Shown: in pieces, positions 1-6,543 of the stretch
Position numbering within the stretch: the stretch's first letter is position 1
Layout of the letters: each line of letters begins with the position of its first letter
DNA from: CALCMJ01 sp964475415
Lineage (GTDB): Bacteria > Bacteroidota > Bacteroidia > Chitinophagales > Saprospiraceae
Reading direction: 5' to 3'
Length of the DNA stretch: 12,561 bases
NCBI GenBank assembly: GCA_964475415.1
Contig: CAYYWZ010000093.1
Location: 1-12,561 of the forward strand
Notes under the pieces: generated by a model
Seen by the model: only the letters and a program-made list of their open reading frames with translations
Told to the model about the DNA's origin: nothing
Database searches by the model: none
Made by a program: the position numbers and the translations under genes

Positions 1-423
1 GGTATGGAATTAGGTAGTGAAAACTTTGGAAGCAGCACTGGTCTTATCGTGAACAACAATCTCATTGTAGGTTGTGCTAAGGGTATTATTGTCAAAGAAT
101 CTTCGGATATAAATGTTACCAATTGCACCTTCTATGACAATCTCGTAGGCGTAGAGGTCCACACTTCACAAGATAGCTCAAGGGCGAGCACCTTACTGAT
201 GTCCAACTCTATACTAGCAGAGCATTCCGAAAACATTAAGCAAAATGAAAATACTATAGCTAATGTAAAAGTCTGCCTTTCTGATAATGCTTTACCTGAA
301 GGAGATAATAATGTCCAAGGTTCTGTACTCTTTGCCGATCCAGATAATAATGATTTCAGAATTATATCTAATCTCTTCCCCTTAGGAACGAGCGCTAATT
401 CTATAGGTTATCAGAGTCCTTGA
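1..423 (+). CDS. C-terminal part of a right-handed parallel beta-helix protein (5' end outside window)
   Basis: The frame is open from base 1, so the gene starts upstream and only about the last 140 residues are seen. The visible part has repeated short strands with Asn, Gly and Val/Ile ladders (for example NNNLIVGCAKGIIV and NCTFYDNLVGVEV), as expected for coils of a parallel beta-helix. Its ending, FADPDNNDFRII followed by a Pro-Leu-Gly-Thr-Ser segment, resembles the usual end of secreted beta-helix proteins of Bacteroidota (typically 'F.DP.NgDFRL..gSpaid.G'). No type IX secretion C-terminal domain or lipobox is visible. The enzyme class cannot be told from this part; it may be a polysaccharide lyase or a surface protein. 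The PL6 gene downstream suggests a role in carbohydrate use, but that is inference from position. A strong hairpin follows about 35 bases after the stop codon. Confidence 0.7.
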   Translation, partial: GMELGSENFGSSTGLIVNNNLIVGCAKGIIVKESSDINVTNCTFYDNLVGVEVHTSQDSSRASTLLMSNSILAEHSENIKQNENTIANVKVCLSDNALPEGDNNVQGSVLFADPDNNDFRIISNLFPLGTSANSIGYQSP

Positions 424-457
424 CAATAGATATTTATTTCATAAGATTGATGTGTCA

Positions 458-503
458 AATAATAAAAAATAGTTACTGAATATTTAGTAACCAATTTATT
501 ATT
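458..503 (+). terminator. Long near-perfect hairpin, probable (bidirectional) terminator
   Basis: An inner stem pairs 472-479 with 484-491 (GTTACTGA with TTTAGTAAC, one G-T pair) around a four-base loop. An outer stem pairs 458-466 (AATAATAAA) with 495-503 (TTTATTATT), with a small internal loop between the two. The A-rich 5' side and T-rich 3' side could give a U-tract in either direction. It lies between the end of the beta-helix gene and the start of the PL6 gene, where a transcript end is expected. The T-tract is not perfect, so it could instead act as a 3'-end stabilising structure. Confidence 0.5.
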
Positions 504-557
504 CTAACATCTTTATAGGAAGTAAATATTCTTAACTAGTTCACCTCAAAATTTGTG

Positions 558-1328
558 ATGTCAATAAAGATTTTCTATCCAATAATCGCCTTATTCTTAT
601 TAAGTTTTACAATGGGATATAGCCAGGTCGTAAGTAATATGACTGAGTTAAATAGTGCCATTTCCTCTGCTTCTCCAGGATCAACAATTATATTAGAAGA
701 CGGAGTATGGAATAATAGCTTTATAGAGATCGAAAAAAGTGGTACAGAAAACCAGCCCATTACAATTACGGCACAAAATACTGGTGCAGTAATCTTAACG
801 GGGAATTCAAGAATCTATATGGAGGGAAGATACTTAACTTTATCAGGTCTAACTTTTCAAGATCCTTCTAATCTTGTCACTAGCGGAAATAATATAGAAC
901 CCGTTATAGAATTAAAAGATTGTGATTATTGTAAAGTTATTAACAACAGAATAGATTCCTACAATGGAACGGAGAGCCAAAAAGAATTGATATTTAAATG
1001 GATCCTGAGTGATGGTCAGTATAACGAAATTGCTTACAACTCTTTCTTAGACAAATATGGACTGGGCAGTATAATTAATGATAACAGGAATTCAGCTGAA
1101 CCTGATTATTTAGAAATTCATCACAATTACTTTGCAGGTAGAAGGCCTATAAATGAAGTCAATGATGATAATGATCAAGATGCGATAAGGATAGGCAATA
1201 GTAGCACTTCACTTGATAACTCATTTTCAGAAATACATGATAACTACTTTTATAATTTTTTTGGAGAAATAGAAGTCGTTTCTAACAAGTCCGGTCAAAA
1301 CAAATATTATAATAATACTTTCAGATGA
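558..1328 (+). CDS. Truncated secreted polysaccharide lyase family 6 (chondroitinase B/alginate lyase-like), probably inactive
   Basis: The ATG at 558 gives 256 residues; a GTG directly before it at 555 is possible but less likely. Residues 1-23 form a signal peptide (Lys, hydrophobic core, GYSQ), so the product would be exported. The rest is PL6 beta-helix: an early GSTIILEDGVW segment, NRIDSYNGT, HHNYFAGR, then AIRIGNS and GEIEVVSNKSG. In chondroitinase B the calcium ligands are Asn213, Glu243 and Glu245 and the catalytic base is Lys250. The spacing E-x-E-x4-K is kept here as E237, E239 and K244, and N205 aligns with Asn213. The protein ends at NNTFR, about nine residues before the expected catalytic Arg271-His272. 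Family members are usually 450-750 residues, so roughly half is missing. Neither other frame downstream restores the family sequence. It is best read as a gene remnant; binding without cleavage is a remote alternative. Confidence 0.75.
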   Translation: MSIKIFYPIIALFLLSFTMGYSQVVSNMTELNSAISSASPGSTIILEDGVWNNSFIEIEKSGTENQPITITAQNTGAVILTGNSRIYMEGRYLTLSGLTFQDPSNLVTSGNNIEPVIELKDCDYCKVINNRIDSYNGTESQKELIFKWILSDGQYNEIAYNSFLDKYGLGSIINDNRNSAEPDYLEIHHNYFAGRRPINEVNDDNDQDAIRIGNSSTSLDNSFSEIHDNYFYNFFGEIEVVSNKSGQNKYYNNTFR

Positions 1329-1440
1329 GTGAAATATTTATATTTATAGCAAATATCCAGTAAGCAATACAAGAAGCTTCAGATAAGCGAAATATTATTT
1401 TCATTCTTGCTCTATTTAGTATTACAGTAGGCAATATATA
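1320..1440 (+). repeat. Imperfect tandem duplication overlapping the stop of the truncated PL6 gene
   Basis: TTCAGATGAGTGAAATATT at 1320-1338 recurs as TTCAGATAAGCGAAATATT at 1378-1396 (17 of 19 identical). CAGTAAGCAATAC at 1358-1370 recurs as CAGTAGGCAATAT at 1425-1437 (11 of 13). The order is kept, with offsets of 58 and 67 bases, so this is a diverged two-copy unit of about 60 bases. The TGA stop of the PL6 fragment lies inside the first copy. This could be a scar of the rearrangement that removed the gene's 3' half, or a repeat that predates it. A CAATATATATTG palindrome sits at 1432-1443. Confidence 0.5.
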
Positions 1441-1454
1441 TTGAAAAGAAAACC

Positions 1455-2267
1455 TTAGAGATGTTGCTCTAACAAACGCTTCATTTCCTTTTGTAACTCA
1501 CTAGCTTTTTCTCTAGCAGCATCAGCAAAATTTTCTGAATTATCTGCGTAGATAATTCCCCTTGACGAATTGACTAATAATCCACATTGCTTATTCATTC
1601 CTGCAGCTGCTACATCTGGCAAGCTACCACCTTGAGCACCTACTCCAGGTACCAGAAGAAAGTGATCGGGAATAATAGTTCTTATATGAGAAAGGTCTTC
1701 AGCTCGAGTAGCACCTACTACATACATTGTATTTTCTATACTTCCCCACTGAGAAGAGGTTTTTAAGATTTGCTCATATAAAGCGACATCATCCTTAGAG
1801 TTGATTCGTTGGAAATCAAAGCTTCCGTTGTTAGAGGTTAGCGCTAGTATAATTACCCACTTATTTTCTATGAGGAAAGGTGAAACAGAATCTTTACCCA
1901 TATAGGGAGCTACCGTTATGCTGTCAAAATTCATTCTATCAAGAAAGGCCCTTGCATACATTGCTGAGGTATTACCTATGTCTCCCCTTTTAGCATCTGC
2001 AATTGTAAATATATCTTCAGGAATATAAGCTATAGTTTTCTCAAGAGACCGCCATCCATCTGAACCTAAGGATTCGTAGAAAGCTATATTAGGTTTATAA
2101 GCAACACATAGATCCTTTGTTGCGTCTATAATTCTTTTATTAAACTCGAATATCGGATCCTCAAAATCTAGTAAGAAAGAAGGTATTCTATTGATATCAG
2201 TATCCAAACCAACACAGAGAAAACTAGATTTGTTTGTGATATTTTCGAAGAGCTGAGATCGTCTCAT
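1455..2267 (-). CDS. pyrF: Orotidine 5'-phosphate decarboxylase, type 2
   Basis: PyrF decarboxylates OMP to UMP, the last step of de novo pyrimidine synthesis in the cytoplasm. The 270-residue length fits the type-2 subfamily, which is longer than the roughly 230-residue E. coli type. Visible signatures are FLCVGLDTD near the N-terminus (substrate-binding Asp), AYKPNIAFYE, the catalytic DAKRGDIGNTS segment (Asp-Lys-x2-Asp), TVAPYMGKDS, LVPGVGAQGG (phosphate loop) and VNSSRGI near the C-terminus. The ATG at 2267 overlaps the TGA of the upstream Nfu gene as ATGA, which points to translational coupling. It is the last gene of the mrp-nfu-pyrF unit. No convincing terminator is seen after its stop. 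Function is well supported by motifs. Confidence 0.95.
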   Translation of the reverse strand: MRRSQLFENITNKSSFLCVGLDTDINRIPSFLLDFEDPIFEFNKRIIDATKDLCVAYKPNIAFYESLGSDGWRSLEKTIAYIPEDIFTIADAKRGDIGNTSAMYARAFLDRMNFDSITVAPYMGKDSVSPFLIENKWVIILALTSNNGSFDFQRINSKDDVALYEQILKTSSQWGSIENTMYVVGATRAEDLSHIRTIIPDHFLLVPGVGAQGGSLPDVAAAGMNKQCGLLVNSSRGIIYADNSENFADAAREKASELQKEMKRLLEQHL

Positions 2268-2524
2268 ACATTCACACCATTAATAGCTTCTACCCCTCGA
2301 ATCTCTGGAAATTTGTTAATGATTTCTTGTTCTATTCCAGCCTTCATTGTCATAGTGGACATAAAGCAGTTTTCACAATTTCCCAACCATTTCACCTTGA
2401 CAAGAAGATCATCCGTAACATCCACTACCTCTACATCACCGCCATCTACTGCTAGATGAGGTCTTATGTTATTAAGTACCTTGTCTATTTCTGCGATATA
2501 TTCTTCTTTTTCAGCTATTGACAT
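2264..2524 (-). CDS. NifU-like C-terminal domain (Nfu-type) Fe-S cluster scaffold/carrier
   Basis: This 86-residue protein is a stand-alone Nfu domain. Such proteins bind a [4Fe-4S] cluster between subunits of a dimer and pass it to target apoproteins in the cytosol. The family features seen are IRPHLAVDGGDVEVVDV (residues 20-36), the cluster-binding Cys pair CENC at 50 and 53 in LGNCENCFMS, and the closing GVEAING segment. The middle of the motif is CENC rather than the common CGSC or CGAC, but the two essential Cys are kept. It lies 43 bases after mrp, whose product is also an Fe-S carrier, and overlaps pyrF by four bases. The context supports a shared role in cluster delivery. The ATG at 2524 is the only reasonable start. 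Confidence 0.9.
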   Translation of the reverse strand: MSIAEKEEYIAEIDKVLNNIRPHLAVDGGDVEVVDVTDDLLVKVKWLGNCENCFMSTMTMKAGIEQEIINKFPEIRGVEAINGVNV

Positions 2525-2567
2525 ATTACAAATTTACATCTTTCATATGATATAGTGGCATTAGTTA

Positions 2568-3653
2568 CTACTGTTTTATCTGTACACGTTCTGTAGGAGC
2601 CATAAATTCATGCCTTAGCGACAATTGCTTAAGGAAGTTCTCGACAATAGGAGCAAAATGCTGTTCTACTTCCGAAACTTCACCATATGCTGGTTGCCCC
2701 TTATCTCCACTTGCTCTTGCTGCTGCAATAAGCGGCATCTGCCCTAAAAGCATTGTATCAGCATATTTTGACAACTTCTTACCACCATTCTCACCAAATA
2801 TAAAATACTTTTTGTCTGGCATTTCCTGTGGTGTAAACCAGGACATATTCTCTATTATTCCTAATATAGGAACATTGACATGAGGCAACTTAAACATATT
2901 AGTAGCCTTTATCGCATCAGCAACGGCTACCTCTTGCGGCGTAGTTACCATTACAGCACCTGTCAATGCAAGTGTTTGTACCAATGTAAGTTGGATATCT
3001 CCCGTCCCTGGAGGTAGATCAATTATTAAAAAATCCAATTCAGGCCACACACAATCGTAAACAAACTGCTTAATTATCCCTCCCAATCTCGGACCTCTAA
3101 GCACCACAGCTTGTTCAGGGTCTATAATGTTACCAATAGAAATGGCATGTAATCCATTGCTTTCTATAGGAATGAGTTTATGTTTATCATATACTTGTAC
3201 AACCTTAGGTTTCTCCTCTGTAATCCCTAACATGGTAGGTATAGAAGGACCATAAAGATCAGCGTCCATTATCCCTACACTGTATCCTTTTGCCTTAAGG
3301 CCCATAGCTAGATTAAGCGACATTGTAGATTTCCCTACTCCTCCTTTTCCAGATCCTACAGCTATTAGGTTTTTGATCTGAGGTAATGTCTTATTGCCAC
3401 CCTGCTTTGGAGCTTCAGCTTTCATATGGACATTGAGATCAGCATCAGGATATACAGCCTTGACAGCCTGCTCACAGGCAAAATAGACAGCAGACTTCAC
3501 CTTAGAGTCCGCCTTCTCCAGATTTAAGGAAAAACTTATCTGGTTTCCAGCTATCTTAAAATCACTAACTATCTGCTGGGATATTATATCATGTCCGGAG
3601 CTAGGATCAATAACCTCTCTAAGCGCCTGTACAACTTTATTATTATCTATCAT
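2568..3653 (-). CDS. mrp: Mrp/ApbC-type P-loop Fe-S cluster carrier ATPase
   Basis: The N-terminus (residues 1-85, LREVIDPSSGHDI) is a MIP18/DUF59 domain. The C-terminal part is an Mrp/NBP35 ATPase with a deviant Walker A GSGKGGVGKST at 100-110, DADLYGPS at 130-137, LRGPRLGGIIKQF at 185-197 and Walker B DFLIIDLPPGTGD at 207-219. Family members carry and transfer Fe-S clusters in the cytosol. The CxxC found in many Mrp proteins after the ENMS motif is absent: ENMSWFTPQEMPDKKYFIFG has no Cys, and the protein has only two Cys in all. As far as I know this form is common in Bacteroidota. The ATG at 3653 fits the family N-terminus; a TTG at 3671 would add six residues. It is the first gene of the minus-strand operon and divergent from the ribF fusion. 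Confidence 0.93.
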   Translation of the reverse strand: MIDNNKVVQALREVIDPSSGHDIISQQIVSDFKIAGNQISFSLNLEKADSKVKSAVYFACEQAVKAVYPDADLNVHMKAEAPKQGGNKTLPQIKNLIAVGSGKGGVGKSTMSLNLAMGLKAKGYSVGIMDADLYGPSIPTMLGITEEKPKVVQVYDKHKLIPIESNGLHAISIGNIIDPEQAVVLRGPRLGGIIKQFVYDCVWPELDFLIIDLPPGTGDIQLTLVQTLALTGAVMVTTPQEVAVADAIKATNMFKLPHVNVPILGIIENMSWFTPQEMPDKKYFIFGENGGKKLSKYADTMLLGQMPLIAAARASGDKGQPAYGEVSEVEQHFAPIVENFLKQLSLRHEFMAPTERVQIKQ

Positions 3654-3714
3654 ATTTCGACTTAATTGCAATTATAACATAAACTTATAAAATGTGGTTG
3701 TAAATTTCTTTTAT

Positions 3715-3722
3715 TACCTTTG
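3715..3722 (+). promoter_or_regulatory. Bacteroidota-type -7 box (TACCTTTG) for the ribF fusion operon
   Basis: TACCTTTG matches the TAnnTTTG -7 consensus of Bacteroidota sigma factors. It lies about 90 bases before the ATG at 3812, in the divergent gap between mrp and the ribF fusion. The nearest upstream TTG (3698-3700) is only 14 bases away, which is short for the -33 element, so support rests on the -7 box alone. Confidence 0.4.
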
Positions 3723-3811
3723 CTTATGCGATATTTTCAACAAAATAAAAGAACAATTGTTAGATTTTGAATAATCATTAGATTCCTTTATCGCGGGTGC
3801 ATGAACAGAAA

Positions 3812-5794
3812 ATGAGAATACTAGAGAAGCTAGGAAAATTAACAGATGCAGAGAATGTTGTACTTACCATAGGTTCTTTCGACGGAGTACATCGTGGACA
3901 TGCAAAAATAATCTCACGGGTTACGAGTTTAGCTAAGGAAATAAACGGCACCAGTGTTGTCATAACGTTCCACCCTCATCCTCGATCTGTCATCTACCCC
4001 AAAGACAAAGCGGTGTACTTACTCAACACGCTAGAAGAAAAGAAAGCAAGAATAGAAGCCCTGAAAGTCGACTATCTTGTTATTGTTCCTTTTACAGTGG
4101 AATTCTCTCAGCAGAATCCTAGAGAATATATTGAGAAGTTCCTGATAGACCTCTACAATCCCAAATATATAGTCATAGGCTATGATCACAGATTCGGTCT
4201 GAACCGAGAAGGAGATATCAATTTACTTAAGAGATATGAAGCTAAAGATCATTTTAAGATTATAGAAATCCCTAAGCAAGAGCTCGAAGAGGTTACGATC
4301 AGTTCTACAAAGATCAGAAATTCGTTAAAGGAAGGTTACATAGAAAAAGCTAACCAACTTCTAAACAGTCCTTATACCATATCTGGGATAGTCGACAAAG
4401 GAGATCGAATAGGTACTAAAATAGATTACCCTACAGCCAATATAGACTGGAAAGAAAAGAATAAACTCATACCCAAACAAGGTATCTATGCAGCTGTTGC
4501 AGTGGTCAATGATGAGCGCCATAATGCTATGCTATATATAGGCAATAGGCCTTCTATAAATGATAGGACCAAGGAAGTTGTAGAAGTCCATCTTTTAGAT
4601 TTTAAAGGAAATATATACGACGAAGCAATAAGCGTAGAACTACTGTCCTATATACGTCCTGACAAAAAACTACCAGACCTAAAGGCCCTAAAATCTCAGA
4701 TTGCTTTAGATGAGGTCAGCATCAGGAATTTTTTTGACAATCCAAAAAACCATATAGAGGAAGCTACTGATATCAACATCCTAATACTTAATTATAATGG
4801 TACGGAATATCTAGAATCTTTCCTACCCTCTGTAAGTTATAGCAGCACTCACAACTTTCTAACTACAATTATAGATAATCAAAGTACAGATGATTCTATA
4901 AAGATGCTAGAGGATTGGTTTCCTGAGATAGCGATTATTCCACTCAGTAAAAATCATGGTTTTGCAGGTGGGTACAACAAAGGAACTGTAGACTTAAAAG
5001 AAAAATATTTTGTTCTTCTTAATTCAGATGTCAAGGTGACAGAAAACTGGCTAGATCCTATCATCGCTTATATGGATGAACATCCAGATGTTGCAATTGT
5101 ACAACCTAAAATATTATCACTAGAAGAGACCGATCACTTCGAGTATGCAGGAGCCTCAGGAGGCTATCTAGATAGCCTAGGTTATCCTTATTGCAGAGGT
5201 AGAATACTAGAAGTATGCGAAAAAGACCAAGGTCAATATGATGACACTACAGAAGTGTTTTGGGCAAGTGGAGCAGCTTGTGTGATAAGAAGTGATGTGT
5301 GGAAAAACTTAGAAGGTTTCGATGCTGATTATTTTGCACATATGGAAGAAATAGATCTTTGCTGGAGAATAAAAAGTGCAGGTTATAAAGTAGTAGTCCT
5401 GCCTAGCTCTACAGTATATCACCTAGGAGGTGGTACGCTATCCTATAACAATCCGAAAAAAGTATTTTTAAATTTCAAAAACAACCTTACGACGCTGCTC
5501 AAAAATGAAACCACCTCAAAATTATTGTGGCTATTCCCCCTAAGATTAATTCTAGATGGATTAGCAGGGATTATGTTTTTGGCAAAATTAAAACCTAAAA
5601 ATTGTTTAGCCATTATTAAAGCTCACCTAAGTGTGTATGGCAATTTTGCTGCAATCATACGCAAAAGAAAGCACCATAATAAGCTTATAGAAAAATATAG
5701 AGTAGGCACAGCTAACAAGGTTGGACATGCAGCTCTTTCTATTATAAGCCAATATTATATAAGAGGCAAACGCAAGTTCAGTGATCTCAAATAA
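3812..5794 (+). CDS. ribF: RibF (riboflavin kinase/FAD synthetase) fused in frame to a GT2 glycosyltransferase
   Basis: With the ATG at 3812 (a GTG lies at 3797) the protein has 660 residues, about twice RibF length. Residues 1-308 are a complete RibF: the adenylyltransferase motif GSFDGVHRGH (21-30), TISSTKIR (162-169), and the flavokinase with KGDRIGTKI and PTAN (207-210) and Glu258 in VEVHLLDF. It makes FMN from riboflavin and FAD from FMN. Residues from about 320 are a COG1216-type GT2: ILILNYNG, DNQSTDD, NHGFAGGYN, LLNSDVKV (DxD-like), the FWASGA and HMEEIDLCWR segments, VYHLGGGTL, and a hydrophobic stretch at about 574-592 that may anchor it to the inner membrane. Normally these are separate genes. 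There is no in-frame ATG between the RibF end and the GT2 nucleotide-binding strand. The joint sits on a T7 run, so slippage, mutation or sequence error must be considered. The acceptor sugar or lipid is unknown. Confidence 0.85.
   Translation: MRILEKLGKLTDAENVVLTIGSFDGVHRGHAKIISRVTSLAKEINGTSVVITFHPHPRSVIYPKDKAVYLLNTLEEKKARIEALKVDYLVIVPFTVEFSQQNPREYIEKFLIDLYNPKYIVIGYDHRFGLNREGDINLLKRYEAKDHFKIIEIPKQELEEVTISSTKIRNSLKEGYIEKANQLLNSPYTISGIVDKGDRIGTKIDYPTANIDWKEKNKLIPKQGIYAAVAVVNDERHNAMLYIGNRPSINDRTKEVVEVHLLDFKGNIYDEAISVELLSYIRPDKKLPDLKALKSQIALDEVSIRNFFDNPKNHIEEATDINILILNYNGTEYLESFLPSVSYSSTHNFLTTIIDNQSTDDSIKMLEDWFPEIAIIPLSKNHGFAGGYNKGTVDLKEKYFVLLNSDVKVTENWLDPIIAYMDEHPDVAIVQPKILSLEETDHFEYAGASGGYLDSLGYPYCRGRILEVCEKDQGQYDDTTEVFWASGAACVIRSDVWKNLEGFDADYFAHMEEIDLCWRIKSAGYKVVVLPSSTVYHLGGGTLSYNNPKKVFLNFKNNLTTLLKNETTSKLLWLFPLRLILDGLAGIMFLAKLKPKNCLAIIKAHLSVYGNFAAIIRKRKHHNKLIEKYRVGTANKVGHAALSIISQYYIRGKRKFSDLK
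4729..4738 (+). other. T7 slippery tract at the RibF-GT2 joint, with TGA in the -1 frame
   Basis: Seven T at 4729-4735 are read as AAT TTT TTT GAC, so the 0-frame phase is T TTT TTT, the X XXY YYZ form of a -1 slippery site. A -1 shift, or a transcript with one extra U, reads TTT TTT TGA and ends RibF at ...RNFF after 308 residues, a normal RibF length and ending. In the one-T-longer version an ATG at 4710 would be in frame with the glycosyltransferase. A one-T-shorter version reads ten codons further and stops at a TAG. Whether any slippage occurs cannot be seen from sequence; no strong stimulatory hairpin was found by eye just downstream. Confidence 0.45.
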
Positions 5795-5800
5795 GATAAA

Positions 5801-6532
5801 ATGAAAAAAAACTTTACTATACTGTATGAAGATAATCACTTGATAGCGTGCAATAAACAAGCAGGGATTTTGAGCATACCGGATAGATATGATGAGACTA
5901 GAAAAAACCTATCTCATATGCTTTCTGCTAAATATGGTAAAATATTTCCTGTCCATAGACTAGATAGACACACAAGTGGCATTATACTATATTGTAGAAC
6001 AGAAGACGCTCATAGAAAGATGTCTGAACTTTTTGAAAAAAGGAAACTTGTCAAAAAATATATTGCCATAGTTCACGGGATACCCTATGAAGAAAAGGGC
6101 GTTATAGATAAAGGCATTTTTATACCAGCAGGAAAGAATAAGGTAAGTATATCTGATAAGGGAAAACCTTCTGTCACCAACTACCATGTCCTAGAAGCTT
6201 ATAGAAACTACTCTACGCTAGAACTAGAACTTATAACTGGCAGAAGACATCAGATCCGAGCTCATCTAGCACATATCGGCAATCCTGTTGTAGCTGATGA
6301 GACATATGGATCTGAAGACGCTTTCTATCTTTCTACTATAAAAAAGAAAAAGTTTAATCTCAAAAAGGACCATGAGGAGCTTCCGCTTATTTCTAGACAG
6401 ATGCTTCATGCCTCTCATCTAAGCTTTGAACATCCTATAGATAAAAAAACGATCTCTATAGATGCGCCCTTATCTAAAGATATAAGAGCTTTACAAAATC
6501 AACTTAAAAAATGGAATGCGGCAATACTTTAA
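5801..6532 (+). CDS. RluA-family RNA pseudouridine synthase
   Basis: The 243-residue protein is a single catalytic domain without an S4 domain, starting with LYEDNHLIACNKQAGI (residues 8-23), a typical RluA opening. The catalytic motif HRLDRHTSG is at 52-60 with the nucleophile Asp55. A second family motif, ITGRRHQIRAHLAHIGNPV, is at 145-163, and a C-terminal LHASHLSFEHP segment follows at 202-212. Such enzymes isomerise specific uridines in rRNA or tRNA; the target cannot be assigned from the sequence. Its ATG is 6 bases after the stop of the RibF-GT2 gene, so they are probably co-transcribed. Its stop is 11 bases from the end of the converging ABC-F gene. I recall RluA genes next to this type of glycosyltransferase in other Bacteroidota, but that should be confirmed. 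Confidence 0.93.
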   Translation: MKKNFTILYEDNHLIACNKQAGILSIPDRYDETRKNLSHMLSAKYGKIFPVHRLDRHTSGIILYCRTEDAHRKMSELFEKRKLVKKYIAIVHGIPYEEKGVIDKGIFIPAGKNKVSISDKGKPSVTNYHVLEAYRNYSTLELELITGRRHQIRAHLAHIGNPVVADETYGSEDAFYLSTIKKKKFNLKKDHEELPLISRQMLHASHLSFEHPIDKKTISIDAPLSKDIRALQNQLKKWNAAIL

Positions 6533-6543
6533 AAAGGTATATA

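Noticed and set aside
575..760. Short antisense ORF over the PL6 gene, and similar short ORFs opposite or within other genes
   Set aside because: They lie fully inside well-supported genes, have no recognisable domain and follow from the reading frame of the real gene.
1320..1454. Frameshift rescue of the missing PL6 C-terminal half
   Set aside because: Both other frames give short peptides without the expected Arg-His motif, so the missing part is not simply in another frame.
3661..3720. A promoter for the mrp operon on the minus strand
   Set aside because: The best box, TAAGTTTA, misses the final G and has no TTG at proper distance; too weak to list.
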